Numbered from the stretch's first letter, positions 7,739-16,544 are shown. The stretch: 64,000 bases of DNA from JASTVH01 sp042862465 (GCA_042862465.1 JASTVH010000003.1:186001-250000), one strand, 5' to 3'. Notes: a model not told the origin generated them from the letters alone. Program-made: numbers and translations.

Positions 7739-8982
7739 CTGCAACCACTGCCGCCGAAAACCGCCGGCTTGATACCGACATCCTGATCGCCGGCGGCGGC
7801 ATGGCCGGCGCCACCCTGGCGTTGCTGTTGGCCCAGCGTTGTCCGCAGCTGCGCGTCACCGTTGTGGAGCCGGCGGATCTGCCCCCCGATCCTGACCCTC
7901 AAGCCTATCAGCCCAGTTATGATGCCCGGTCCACGGCTCTGGCCTATGGCACCCGCCAGATCTATGCCGGACTGGGGCTTTGGGAGGCCATTGCTGAACG
8001 GGCCACGCCAATCAGGGAAGTGCATGTGTCTTACAGGGGGCGTTTTGGTGAAAGCCGACTGCGCGCAGAGGAAGAACAGGTGCCGGCGCTGGGGTATGTG
8101 GTCGACAACCGCTGGCTGGGCATCAATCTGCTGAAGGCGCTGCGGGGCCACCCAGGCATTAAGTGGCTGTGTCCGGCGTCGGTGGAGCAGGTTGGACGTC
8201 AGGTCGACGGCGTCAGCGTGACGCTCAGCGGGCGTGCAGCGCCTGAAGGCCTGACGGCCCGGTTGCTGGTGGTGGCCGATGGCGGGCGCTCCGGACTCAA
8301 GGAAGCCCTGGGCTTCGAGACCAGCACCCACGACTATGGCCAGCAGGCGGTCATCGCCAACGTCTCTACCGCCAAGCCCCATGACTTTCAGGCCTTCGAG
8401 CGCTTTACCGATAACGGTCCCGTGGCCTTGCTGCCCCGGGGGCCGGTCGAGCGGGCGGCGGGGGAATCCGCCCTGGTGTGGACCTTGGCGAGCGCCCAGG
8501 CCGAGGAGGTTCTACAGCTGGATGATTCCGATTTTCTGCGGCGGCTACAGGATCAATTTGGTTGGCGCCTGGGGCGCCTGACCAAGGTCGGTCAGCGTCA
8601 GGCCTATCCCCTGCAGCTCCGGCAGGTGGCGGCGCCTTGCCAGCCGGGCATCGCCCTGGTTGGTAATGCTGCCCATTCACTGCACCCGGTTGCCGGGCAG
8701 GGGTTCAATCTGGCCGTGCGTGGGTTGCAGCGCTTGGCCGCCGCCATCGAGGAAGGGGCAGGTCGTGGCCGGGTGCCGGGTGATCTGGCCGTGCTGACCG
8801 ACTACTGGGAACAACAGCAGGGGGATGTGGCCAAGATCGCCGGCTTCTCCGGCTTGCTGGCAGAACACCTCGACAGCGCCAAAGGCTGGCTGGGCACCGG
8901 GCGTGATGCCGGCCTGGTGGCGCTCGATCTGCTGGATGGCCCCAGGCACTGGTTCGCCCGCCAGGCCATGGGCTTGCGATAA
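7735..8982 (+). CDS. ubiH: 2-octaprenyl-6-methoxyphenol hydroxylase UbiH-type monooxygenase
   Basis: FAD-dependent ring hydroxylase of aerobic ubiquinone synthesis. 415 aa. The Rossmann motif IAGGGMAGATLALLL is near the N-terminus, the conserved YDARSTAL follows, and GNAAHSLHPVAGQGFNL is the second FAD motif. The start at 7735 was chosen because ATG overlaps the pepP TGA by 4 nt. It forms a pair with the following paralogue, as in the E. coli pepP-ubiH-ubiI cluster. Which ring position each paralogue modifies is inferred from gene order and similarity only. Confidence 0.93.
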   Translation: MTATTAAENRRLDTDILIAGGGMAGATLALLLAQRCPQLRVTVVEPADLPPDPDPQAYQPSYDARSTALAYGTRQIYAGLGLWEAIAERATPIREVHVSYRGRFGESRLRAEEEQVPALGYVVDNRWLGINLLKALRGHPGIKWLCPASVEQVGRQVDGVSVTLSGRAAPEGLTARLLVVADGGRSGLKEALGFETSTHDYGQQAVIANVSTAKPHDFQAFERFTDNGPVALLPRGPVERAAGESALVWTLASAQAEEVLQLDDSDFLRRLQDQFGWRLGRLTKVGQRQAYPLQLRQVAAPCQPGIALVGNAAHSLHPVAGQGFNLAVRGLQRLAAAIEEGAGRGRVPGDLAVLTDYWEQQQGDVAKIAGFSGLLAEHLDSAKGWLGTGRDAGLVALDLLDGPRHWFARQAMGLR

Positions 8983-9028
8983 AGGCGATAGACAGGACTT
9001 CACATCGCAGTCGCTGTGAATCAGGCTG

Positions 9029-9042
9029 TTCCGACGTCCGAC
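9029..9042. repeat. two heptamers between ubiH and ubiI
   Basis: Minus-strand reading gives GTCGGAC followed by GTCGGAA, two units of the heptamer family, 47 bp after the ubiH stop codon. Confidence 0.5.
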
Positions 9043-9070
9043 AAACCCAATGTAAAGGACCCAGAACCCC

Positions 9071-10339
9071 GTGACTGAAGCAAAGAAACCCATGGCAACC
9101 GCTCCCGTCCATGACACGGATATCGCCATCGTCGGTGGTGGCCTGGTCGGTATGGCCCTGGCTCTGGCGCTGTCGTCGTTGCCGGTGCAGGTGCGGGTAC
9201 TGGAAGGACAGAGCCGCGACAGCATGCTGGCCGAGCCACCTGAGCTGAACGGCGTCGATGATGCCGAACCGCGGGTCAGTGCGCTCACGGAAGCGACGCG
9301 CGGATTCCTGGCCGATCTGGGGGCCTGGCCGCGCATCCGCGAATCCCGCCGTTGTGCCTACCGCCATATGCGCGTCTGGGACGCCGAAGGCACCGGGGCC
9401 ATTGGTTTTGATGCCGATACCCTGCAGGTGCCGCAGCTGGGGCACATCGTTGAAAACCGGCTGGTGGTGAAGGCGTTGGTTGAAGCAGCGCTGCAGCAGG
9501 ACAATATCGAACTGATGGACCGGGTGAAGGTGGAAGGCTGGAGCCGGGAAGGCACCGCTCAGGTGCTGCGCCTCGCGGATGGTGGCAGTGTCCGGGCCTC
9601 GCTGGTGATTGGCGCCGACGGCGCCCAGTCACGTATCCGTCGCTGGTGCGGTCTGCCCACCCGGGAATGGGACTACGGACAGCAGGCCATCGTGGGCACG
9701 GTGAGAACCGAAAAGCCCCACGCCATGACTGCCTGGCAGCGTTTCACGCCCACGGGACCCCTGGCGTTCCTGCCGCTGGCTACAGAAGCGGGTGACCAGC
9801 ACTACTGTTCCATCGTCTGGTCTCAGGACCTGGACGCGGCTGGGCGTTTCATGCAGCTGGAGGACGAGGATTTCAAACAGATGCTGGGCGAGGCCTTTGA
9901 GTTCAGACTCGGGCGAATTGAAGCTGTCTCTCGCCGCCACGCCTTCCCGCTGCGCCAGCGTCATGCCAAGCACTACAGCATGCAGGGTGTGGCCCTGGTG
10001 GGGGACGCCGCCCATACCATCCACCCACTGGCTGGTCAGGGCGTGAATCTGGGGTTTGCCGATGCCGCCGTGCTGGCTGATGAAATCCGTCGTGCCGTGG
10101 GACGGGGTCAGCAGCCGGGCGAGGCAGCCATCCTCCGTCGCTACGAACGCCGCCGCAAGGGCGATAACCTGATGATGATGGCGGGCATGGAAGGCTTCAA
10201 ACAGCTCTTCGGCCGCGACGAACTCCCCCTGCGCTGGCTGCGCAACGCCGGTCTACGCTGGGTCAACGGCCAGGATACCGTCAAAAGCTGGCTGGCCACC
10301 GAAGCCATGGGGCTGCACCACGCCTTGCCGCGATTCTAG
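9071..10339 (+). CDS. ubiI: FAD-dependent ubiquinone ring hydroxylase, UbiI-type
   Basis: Second UbiH/UbiI/VisC family monooxygenase, 422 aa. Motifs are IAIVGGGLVGMALALAL, the substrate-region DAEPRVSAL and GDAAHTIHPLAGQGVNLG. The UbiI assignment (C5 hydroxylation) rests on its position downstream of ubiH. The start is a GTG at 9071 with AAGGA about 11 nt upstream; an ATG at 9092 (MATAPV) is a fair alternative. The 88-bp gap from ubiH contains heptamer repeats. Confidence 0.9.
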   Translation: MTEAKKPMATAPVHDTDIAIVGGGLVGMALALALSSLPVQVRVLEGQSRDSMLAEPPELNGVDDAEPRVSALTEATRGFLADLGAWPRIRESRRCAYRHMRVWDAEGTGAIGFDADTLQVPQLGHIVENRLVVKALVEAALQQDNIELMDRVKVEGWSREGTAQVLRLADGGSVRASLVIGADGAQSRIRRWCGLPTREWDYGQQAIVGTVRTEKPHAMTAWQRFTPTGPLAFLPLATEAGDQHYCSIVWSQDLDAAGRFMQLEDEDFKQMLGEAFEFRLGRIEAVSRRHAFPLRQRHAKHYSMQGVALVGDAAHTIHPLAGQGVNLGFADAAVLADEIRRAVGRGQQPGEAAILRRYERRRKGDNLMMMAGMEGFKQLFGRDELPLRWLRNAGLRWVNGQDTVKSWLATEAMGLHHALPRF

Positions 10340-10373
10340 GGGGAATGGTCCGGGGCCGTGCCTGGCCGTGTGA

Positions 10374-10528
10374 TGTTTCACGTTTCAGGTTGGACGTTTC
10401 ACGTAAAAGCTCGACTGCGGTGCACCGGGCCTAATGCTGAGTGCCAACGTCCAACGTCCAACGTCCAACGTCCAACGTCCAACGTCCAACGTCCAACGTC
10501 CAACGTCCAACGTCCAACGTCCAACGTC
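10374..10528. repeat. composite repeat element A with 12-copy heptamer array
   Basis: Begins GTTTCACGTTTCA, GGTTGGACGTTTCACG and TAAAA, continues with about 35 bp of unique spacer, then ATGCTGAGTGC, then twelve perfect copies of CAACGTC (10445-10528). The array ends against the stop codon of the minus-strand gene at 10529. The same layout with one and a half heptamers occurs at 16960-17048. The inverted ends (GTTGGACGTT against AACGTCCAAC) suggest a small non-coding mobile or structural element. Confidence 0.8.
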
Positions 10529-10969
10529 CTATTTCTTCCGCCGATTGGAATGGCGAATCAGCGAGTCCGCAAACTGCCCCAGCTGGCGGTTGACCGTTTT
10601 TACTGAACGGTACACCCCGTCCACGGTCTGGTCGTGAATCTCGCGCACCTGACGGCTGCGCAACCGGGCGCGTTCGTTCGCGGACAGGCGATCGATCACG
10701 CCAAAGGTCAGATCGGTGATCGACTTGTGGATTTCCTCCACCGTCAGCGTGCCGGTCTCCACACCTTCCTCCAGCAACTGCTTGCGCTCGCGCAGGGCAT
10801 TGCCGCGGGCCCGGTTGCCCTGCAGGCGATCGGCCAGGTCGGCGGCACGATGGCGCAGCTGGCGTAACTGGCGACGATCCTGAGGAATACGCAGGGCGAG
10901 GACCAGCAGGGCGACCAGATTGATGATCCCCAGGAAGACGGCTGTCAGCATGCCAAGCGATTCCGTCAT
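10529..10969 (-). CDS. membrane-anchored coiled-coil protein, unknown
   Basis: 146 aa. One N-terminal transmembrane segment (about residues 7-27), then a long arginine/leucine-rich amphipathic helix (about 30-75) likely to coil, then a mixed charged tail ending RRKK. I do not recognise the family. Its start overlaps the stop of the upstream gene by 4 nt, so the two form a coupled pair. The TAG stop lies exactly at the edge of the heptamer array, so the array would be in the 3' UTR. Confidence 0.75.
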   Translation of the reverse strand: MTESLGMLTAVFLGIINLVALLVLALRIPQDRRQLRQLRHRAADLADRLQGNRARGNALRERKQLLEEGVETGTLTVEEIHKSITDLTFGVIDRLSANERARLRSRQVREIHDQTVDGVYRSVKTVNRQLGQFADSLIRHSNRRKK

Positions 10970-11325
10970 CGGAATTCCACCTTCAGATCAGCCTCGATCT
11001 CACGTTCGGCCAGTTCGCCGCCAATTTCTTTCTGCACCTGCTCATAGACTTTCTGGCGCACCAGGGTGGGCAGGTGATCGGCCAGCAGGCGGGCGGCACG
11101 GGATTCGCGCCGGGCCAGGGTCAATGGATCGCGCAGGCGGATGGTTAGCACCATCTCGGGCTCCGAAAGCGGTGCATTCGCCGACTCCGGTTCCAGATCC
11201 GCCTCGATCACCTGCAATTGCTCCTGCAGGCGCGCCATCTCCGCCGTCTGGCGGGCGCGTTGCCACAGCATGTAGCCGGCCAGCAGCAAGAGGACAGCCA
11301 ACATGAGATTCAGAGCAACCAGCAT
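10966..11325 (-). CDS. small membrane-anchored protein, unknown
   Basis: 119 aa. N-terminal transmembrane helix (about 2-20), a short coiled region (MARLQEQLQVIEADL), then a soluble part rich in charged residues (IRLRDPLTLARRESRAARLL, then VYEQVQKEIGGELAEREIEA). No family recognised. Same topology as the gene it is coupled to, so the two may form one membrane complex (inference). Confidence 0.75.
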   Translation of the reverse strand: MLVALNLMLAVLLLLAGYMLWQRARQTAEMARLQEQLQVIEADLEPESANAPLSEPEMVLTIRLRDPLTLARRESRAARLLADHLPTLVRQKVYEQVQKEIGGELAEREIEADLKVEFR

Positions 11326-11393
11326 AACGACTCCTGTGGTTTACGGACGCCTACTATATCGCTGCTCCGCCGTGGGGTATTTGTCATTTTGGG

Positions 11394-12350
11394 TCAGGCG
11401 GGTGGAGGCGTGAGCCGTGCACGGGCCTCGCTGTAATCCCGTCGCAGGTCCTGCACCAGTGTCGCCACGGAAACCACGTTGTCGACGGCACTGACACCCT
11501 GGCCAGCAGACCAGACGGTTTTCCAGGCCTTGGCCTCGTCATCCATGGGCTTGAGTTTTTCACCGTAATCCACTGCACCGGGTTTGTGCAGCTCATCCAT
11601 GGGGTAGCCGGCCGCCTCCAGGCTGGGCCCCATGAAATTGGCGGGTACCCCGGAAACCGCTGGGGTGTAGACGATATCCCCGGCACTGGCCTGCAGAATC
11701 ATCTCCCGGTAGCCCTCCGGTGCGTTCGATTCTTCGGTGTTGATAAAGCGGGTGCCCATGTAGACCAGGTCTGCGCCCATGGCCTGGGCGGCCAGAATGT
11801 CACGGCCCCGGGACAGACAACCGGCCAGAATCAGGGTGCCGTCGAAGACCTGGCGGATCTCCGCCACCAGCGCGAAGGGGTTGATGGTGCCGGCATGCCC
11901 GCCGGCGCCCGCGGCGACCGCTATGATGCCGTCGACTCCGGCCTCGGCGGCTTTGGCCGCATGTTTGCGGTTGGTGACGTCATGGAAGACCAGGCCGCCG
12001 TAACTGTGCACGGCTTCCACCACCTCACTGGCCGCGCCGAGAGAGGTGATGACAATCGGCACCCGATGTTTCACACACAGTTGCAGGTCGGCCTGCCAGC
12101 GTGGGTTGGTGCGATGCACCACCAGATTTACCGCATAGGGCGCGGCCTCGGGCGCAGCCGCCAGTTCCCGGTTCATCTGCTCCAGCCACTGTTCGAAACC
12201 TTCGCTGCTGCGCTGGTTGAGCGCCGGGAAGCTGCCGACGATCCCCTCACGGCAGCAGGCCAGGGCCAACGTGGGATTGGAGATCAGGAACATGGGGGCG
12301 GCGATCAGGGGAAGGCTCAGTCGTCCCTGCAGGGTATCGGGAATGGGCAT
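11394..12350 (-). CDS. nitronate monooxygenase family protein (FMN TIM barrel)
   Basis: 318 aa FMN-dependent flavoenzyme of the NMO/2-nitropropane dioxygenase fold, which oxidises alkyl nitronates or related toxic compounds. Visible are the N-terminal LIAAPMFLISN, the catalytic-region GAGGHAGT, and phosphate-binding LAGCLSRGRDILAAQAMGAD followed by YMGTRF. An in-frame extension to 12491 exists, but the ATG at 12350 is preceded by GAGG at good spacing and starts as the family does (MPIPDTLQGRLSLP). The actual substrate is unknown. Confidence 0.9.
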   Translation of the reverse strand: MPIPDTLQGRLSLPLIAAPMFLISNPTLALACCREGIVGSFPALNQRSSEGFEQWLEQMNRELAAAPEAAPYAVNLVVHRTNPRWQADLQLCVKHRVPIVITSLGAASEVVEAVHSYGGLVFHDVTNRKHAAKAAEAGVDGIIAVAAGAGGHAGTINPFALVAEIRQVFDGTLILAGCLSRGRDILAAQAMGADLVYMGTRFINTEESNAPEGYREMILQASAGDIVYTPAVSGVPANFMGPSLEAAGYPMDELHKPGAVDYGEKLKPMDDEAKAWKTVWSAGQGVSAVDNVVSVATLVQDLRRDYSEARARLTPPPA

Positions 12351-12501
12351 CGGTAAACCTCGTACGGCGTGGGAATGGCCCAAAGCTATACGCTCCATGT
12401 CGGTGCTGTCCAGCCCGGCGACGGCAAATGCTTTGGCCAAGTTTCCGGGATGCGGGTATCCTGTGCTCTCGTTTTTTTGGGGTAACGACAAGGATTGCGC
12501 A

Positions 12502-13563
12502 ATGAAATGGATTCGATGGACACTCGCCGTGGCGGCTCTGATTCTGATCGGTTGGGTGTCTTATATCCTCTATCTGGCCAACGCCTTCCGCACGCTGGAA
12601 CCGGTGGCGGTGGCCGGCTGCCGTCAGGTGGAAGGCGTCGTCGGTGCCGAGGATATCACCATTGCGCCGGAGGGGCGCTGGGCTTACCTGTCCTCCTCTG
12701 ACCGGCGTGCCTTGCTGGCCGGGAAGGATCCAGGCCCCGGTGCCATTTACCGCTACGACCTTGAGTCGGACCATCCCCGGCCACAAAAGATGGAACTGTC
12801 ACCGGCCATGCCGTTTCAGCCCCATGGTATCAGCCTGTTCGTGGCTCCGGACGGAGTGCAGACCCTGTTCGTCATCAATCACGCCGGCGGGCAGCACCGG
12901 ATTGACATCTTCCGTATCGAGGGGGACCGTCTGATCCATCGTCGCACGCTCACCGATCCCGCCCTGATCAGTCCCAACGACATTGCCGCGATCAGCCCCA
13001 ACCAGGCCTATGTCACCAATGACCATGGTTTTGGCAACCGCAGGCTGCAGAAGATGGAAGACTACCTTCGTTTGCCCCTGGCATCGGTGGTCTACATCGA
13101 CGAAAAGGGGGCCTCCGTGGTGGCGGATCATCTGCACTACGCCAATGGCATTCAGTTGAGTCCCCGGGGGGATCGGGTGTACGTCGCGGGCACAACGGAA
13201 CCGGCGTTGCGGGTATACGACCGTGATCCGGGTACACAGCAATTGACACTGGATCACACCATTGCCCTGGAGGCGGGACCGGACAATATCGAGCTCGACC
13301 GCAACGGCCATCTGTGGGTGGGCGCCCATCCCAAGCTGCTGGCGTTTACCGCCCATGCCCGGGATCCGAAGGCGCTGTCCCCATCGGCGGTGCTGGAGAT
13401 CGATCCGCAGGCGCCCGAAGGGGAGCGCGTCACCACCCGCTACCTGGAAGAAGGTCAACGTATGTCCGGTTCCAGCGTCGGCGCGGTCCGCGGTCATCGC
13501 TTGCTGATTGGCAGTGTCTTTGAGCCGCTATTTCTCGATTGCCGGCTGAGAGAGGCGCCCTAG
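12502..13563 (+). CDS. arylesterase/paraoxonase-like beta-propeller protein
   Basis: 353 aa with an N-terminal hydrophobic anchor (about 5-27), then a predicted six-bladed propeller. Family-like signatures are GAEDITIAPEGRWAYLSSSDR, PHGISLF, SPNDIAAISPNQAYVTNDHGF, HYANGIQLSPRGDRVYVAGT and PDNIELDRNGHLWVGAHP. The Asn/Asp positions match calcium-binding residues of PON/strictosidine-synthase-like propellers. A role as a lactonase or esterase at the membrane is inferred. The ATG has AGGA 8 nt upstream. Its end overlaps the next, convergent gene by 36 bp. Confidence 0.85.
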   Translation: MKWIRWTLAVAALILIGWVSYILYLANAFRTLEPVAVAGCRQVEGVVGAEDITIAPEGRWAYLSSSDRRALLAGKDPGPGAIYRYDLESDHPRPQKMELSPAMPFQPHGISLFVAPDGVQTLFVINHAGGQHRIDIFRIEGDRLIHRRTLTDPALISPNDIAAISPNQAYVTNDHGFGNRRLQKMEDYLRLPLASVVYIDEKGASVVADHLHYANGIQLSPRGDRVYVAGTTEPALRVYDRDPGTQQLTLDHTIALEAGPDNIELDRNGHLWVGAHPKLLAFTAHARDPKALSPSAVLEIDPQAPEGERVTTRYLEEGQRMSGSSVGAVRGHRLLIGSVFEPLFLDCRLREAP

Positions 13564-14337
13564 ATTGGCCTGCTGGCGTTTCTGGTAGGCCTGGTAAGTG
13601 TGGGCAAAGGCCCGAAGCTCATCGGCACTCTGGTCCCGGTACAGTTGCTTGAGCTTGCCGGAACGGTAAAGCGCTGCCATGCGCTGGTCGAAAAGGTCGG
13701 CCAGGCGCTGGCCCCGGGGTGTTTTCTGAAAGCCGACGTAGAGTTTTTTCGGCGCAATGGCTTGCTTCATGACAAACGGCTTGTGCAGCAGCGGCGCCAG
13801 ATAGCGCTCATAGTCAAGCAGGTAGTCGATGCGGCCCATCTTGAGCAGCTGGACGCCGGTTTCCAGATCACCCACGGTGACGGGGTTGACGTTGTCCGGC
13901 AGCCACTTTTCGAACCCGTAGCCGCGAATCCAGCCCACTCTGGCTGTCTCCAGGGATTCCGGGCCTTGCCAGATCTTGTCGTTCCACAGGGAAAAGGCCG
14001 CGACTACCGGTGCGTCCATATCGATGTGCCAGAAGGGGTAGATCAGGGGTTTGTCGTTATCGTGGTAGGTGCCGACCAGACCGTCCGCCTGTTGGTTTTC
14101 CACCATGAACTGGGCGCGTCGCCAGGGGAGCAGGTGCAGGGTATAGGTGAGGTCGGTGGGCTGGAACACCGCATTGAGGACATCGAAGTACAGTCCCTGG
14201 CCATCAGCCTCCGTGTAGCCTTCCCACTCGGCGCTGGTCAGATCCACCGTTCCCTCGGTGTCTTCTGCTGGCGCGGTGAGAGGCAGAGACGACAAGAGCA
14301 GAAGGCTCAGTAGCCAGACAGGCGATCCGGTGCGCAT
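13528..14337 (-). CDS. periplasmic solute-binding protein family 3
   Basis: 269 aa with a signal peptide (MRTGSPVWLLSLLLLSS..., cleavage likely after APA near residue 24), then a bilobal amino-acid-binding-type domain: YTEADGQGLYFDVLNAVF, PWRRAQFMVENQQADGLVGTY, ALYRSGKLKQLY. No permease or ATPase gene is adjacent, so it resembles the orphan ABC-type substrate-binding proteins of proteobacteria that may be sensors. It could instead start at 14364. The ligand is unknown. Confidence 0.82.
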   Translation of the reverse strand: MRTGSPVWLLSLLLLSSLPLTAPAEDTEGTVDLTSAEWEGYTEADGQGLYFDVLNAVFQPTDLTYTLHLLPWRRAQFMVENQQADGLVGTYHDNDKPLIYPFWHIDMDAPVVAAFSLWNDKIWQGPESLETARVGWIRGYGFEKWLPDNVNPVTVGDLETGVQLLKMGRIDYLLDYERYLAPLLHKPFVMKQAIAPKKLYVGFQKTPRGQRLADLFDQRMAALYRSGKLKQLYRDQSADELRAFAHTYQAYQKRQQANLGRLSQPAIEK

Positions 14338-14410
14338 GGGATGATCCCGCCATTGTTCGGACACGGAGTTGGATCACGTTTTACCCAGTGTCTCGCAATT
14401 GGCGACAGGG

Positions 14411-15133
14411 TTAAATGCTGCAGTGATCGAAAAGACGGGCCAGTAAAGCCGGAACCGCCGTCTCCACCCGGAGAATACGCGCACCGAGGTGGACCGGATC
14501 AAAACCCTGTTCCTGAAGCTTCTCGACTTCGTAGGGAATGAAGCCGCCTTCCGGGCCAATGCAGAGGGTTACCGGTTCGCGCAGGGCCATGGGGCAGGGC
14601 GTGGCGGTGTTGGGGTGGGCCACGAGCTTGCGGCTGTTGCCGGCCAGTGCGGCCAGCTCGTCCTCGACGAAGGGTTTGAAGCGCTTGTGCAGTGTGACCT
14701 CCGGCAGTGCCGTGTCCATGGCCTGTTCCAGGCCCAGCACCAGCTGTTCCTTGATGGTCTCCGGCGCCAGCCAGGGGGTTTGCCAGTAGCTCTTGTCCAC
14801 CTTGTAGCTGTGGAGCAGAACGAGGCGCTTGACCCCCATGGCGGCAACCGTCTGCAGCACACGGCGCATCATCTTGGGGCGGGGCAGACCGAGCACCAGG
14901 GTCAGGGGCAGAGGGGTGGGCACGACGCGGTCCCAGGTGATCCTCAGGCGGGCTTCATGGGCGTCCAGCCGCTCGACCTGACCGGTGCCCATGGGGCCAT
15001 TGAGCCGGCCCACCGGTAGGCTGTCTCCCGGCTGCGCGGCCAGCACCTCCCTGAGATGCTGCAGGCGGCGTCCGGTGACGCGCGCCTCGTGATCACCCAG
15101 GAAGTCATCCGGTTCCAGCAGTGCCAGGTTCAT
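14411..15133 (-). CDS. rsmE: 16S rRNA m3U1498 methyltransferase
   Basis: SPOUT-class methyltransferase modifying U1498 of 16S rRNA in the 30S subunit. 240 aa. N-terminal PUA-like region (VTGRRLQHLREVLAAQPGD) and C-terminal knot with LCIGPEGGFIPYEVEKLQEQGF and LGARILRVETAVPALL, both diagnostic. The start at 15133 overlaps the end of tatC by 4 nt; the longer form to 15208 lies inside tatC. Confidence 0.96.
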   Translation of the reverse strand: MNLALLEPDDFLGDHEARVTGRRLQHLREVLAAQPGDSLPVGRLNGPMGTGQVERLDAHEARLRITWDRVVPTPLPLTLVLGLPRPKMMRRVLQTVAAMGVKRLVLLHSYKVDKSYWQTPWLAPETIKEQLVLGLEQAMDTALPEVTLHKRFKPFVEDELAALAGNSRKLVAHPNTATPCPMALREPVTLCIGPEGGFIPYEVEKLQEQGFDPVHLGARILRVETAVPALLARLFDHCSI

Positions 15134-15921
15134 GATTCTTCGGGGGGTTCTTCCTGGGGCCGTTCCACCATCCGGCCAAACAGGATGCCCACCTCGAACA
15201 GCAGCCACATGGGCACGGCCAGCAGGCTCTGGGAAATGACATCCGGCGGGGTCAGCAGCATGCCGATGATAAAACAGGCCACCACGACATAAGGGCGTTT
15301 GGCCGCCAGGTCCTCGGCCGTGGTCATGCCCGAGAGAATCAGCAGCACGGTGGCGATGGGGATCTCGAAGGCGACCCCGAAGGCAAAGAACATCTTGAGG
15401 ACGAAATCCAGGTAGCTGGAGATGTCGGTCATCATCTGCACTTCGGTCGGGCCGACCGAGGTGAAAAAGCCGAATACCAGGGGGAACACGACAAAGTAGG
15501 CAAAGGCGGCGCCGGCATAGAACAGGATTACCGAGGAGAAGAGCAGGGGAAAGGCCAGGCGCTTTTCGTGCCGATAGAGCCCGGGGGCGATGAAGCTCCA
15601 GATCTGGTACAGAATGAAGGGGATGGCGATAAAGACCGCTACCACCAGGGCCAGCTTGAGCGGGGCGAAAAACGGCGAGGCCACGTCGGTGGCGATCATG
15701 GTGGCGTTTTCCGGCAGATAGGCCCGCAGCGGATCAGACAGCCAGCCGTACAGGATGTTGGCAAAGGGATAGACGCCCAGAAAGGCCACCAGAACCGCAA
15801 GGACCGCCTTCAGTAGCCGGTTGCGCAGCTCGATCAGGTGTGCCACCAGGGGCATCGGTTCATCCTGATCCTGTTCCGGGGGGGGCTGTCTGGTGTGGTC
15901 TTGGGTGTCGTCGTTAGCCAT
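15130..15921 (-). CDS. tatC: Sec-independent protein translocase TatC
   Basis: Core six-helix receptor of the Tat pathway exporting folded proteins with twin-arginine signals. 263 aa. The N-terminal amphipathic HLIELRNRLLKAV, the conserved first periplasmic loop region, FAFGVAFEIPIATVLLI and C-terminal YVVVACFIIGMLLTPPD are visible. The start at 15921 (MANDDTQ) overlaps tatB by 8 nt. Part of the minus-strand run hisI-hisE-tatA-tatB-tatC-rsmE. Confidence 0.97.
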   Translation of the reverse strand: MANDDTQDHTRQPPPEQDQDEPMPLVAHLIELRNRLLKAVLAVLVAFLGVYPFANILYGWLSDPLRAYLPENATMIATDVASPFFAPLKLALVVAVFIAIPFILYQIWSFIAPGLYRHEKRLAFPLLFSSVILFYAGAAFAYFVVFPLVFGFFTSVGPTEVQMMTDISSYLDFVLKMFFAFGVAFEIPIATVLLILSGMTTAEDLAAKRPYVVVACFIIGMLLTPPDVISQSLLAVPMWLLFEVGILFGRMVERPQEEPPEES

Positions 15922-16291
15922 CAGAGCGGTTCTTGTCAGACTGCGATTCGGCGGGGGCCGTCGGATCCTTGCCGGCAACCGTGTCTTCCGGCGGTGCCAG
16001 ATCTTTGTTCACCAGCATGTGCTCGTATTCGCGCGCCTTGGACAGGCCTTCCTGGAAGTTGCGCTGGATATCGTCGAAACCCACTTCGCTGCGCTCCTTG
16101 CGGATGCGTTCGCGGATTTCCTCGGCCCGTACCTGGCGGTCCAGCTCATCGGTAAACTGGCGTGTCATTCGCCGGGCGCGGCCAATCCAGCGGCCGGCCG
16201 TGCGCGCAGCTCCCGGCAGACGCTCGGGACCGAGCACCAGCAGGGCCAGGATGGCGCAGAGGACCAGTTCCAGAAAACCGATATCGAACAT
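15914..16291 (-). CDS. tatB: Sec-independent protein translocase TatB
   Basis: 125 aa: N-terminal transmembrane helix MFDIGFLELVLCAILALLVL, hinge GPERLP, a long charged amphipathic helix and a variable tail. TatB passes substrates from TatC to the TatA pore. FDIGF at the N-terminus and the GPERLP hinge distinguish it from TatA. Ten nt separate it from tatA. Confidence 0.95.
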   Translation of the reverse strand: MFDIGFLELVLCAILALLVLGPERLPGAARTAGRWIGRARRMTRQFTDELDRQVRAEEIRERIRKERSEVGFDDIQRNFQEGLSKAREYEHMLVNKDLAPPEDTVAGKDPTAPAESQSDKNRSDG

Positions 16292-16301
16292 GCCGGCGGC
16301 C

Positions 16302-16544
16302 TCAGTGCTGCTTCTCGTCGGCCTTCTCTTTCTCGTCGTCGACCGTCTTGTTTTGCTGCTTTTGCAGCTGGGACGGGGTCACGTCTTTTTCGTCCTCTTT
16401 TTTCTGTTCCTCGTCGCTCATGGACTTCTTGAAGCCCTTGATGGCGCCGCCCAGGTCGCTGCCGATATTGCGCAGGCGTTTGGTGCCGAACAGCAGGACC
16501 ACGATGGCCAGGATGATGATCAGCTGCCAAATACTGATACCCAT
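16302..16544 (-). CDS. tatA: Sec-independent protein translocase TatA
   Basis: 80 aa pore-forming Tat component: a single N-terminal helix (MGISIWQLIIILAIVVLLFG), the hinge GTKRLRNIGSDLGGAIKGFKK and an acidic/lysine-rich tail. The strong start context GAGAGGCATCTT... precedes ATG. First gene of the tat cluster, 50 nt after hisE. Confidence 0.95.
   Translation of the reverse strand: MGISIWQLIIILAIVVLLFGTKRLRNIGSDLGGAIKGFKKSMSDEEQKKEDEKDVTPSQLQKQQNKTVDDEKEKADEKQH

Noticed and set aside
10445..10528. CRISPR array
   Set aside because: Units are 7 bp and contiguous, with no spacers and no cas genes.
10434..10637. Repeat proteins reading NVQRPTS
   Set aside because: Translation of the 7-bp tandem array; a 21-nt period makes every frame repetitive. 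No ribosome site and it overlaps the real minus-strand gene.
12217..12501. N-terminal extension of the beta-propeller protein
   Set aside because: It lies in the reverse frame of the flavoenzyme gene; the ATG at 12502 has its own ribosome site and begins with a membrane anchor.
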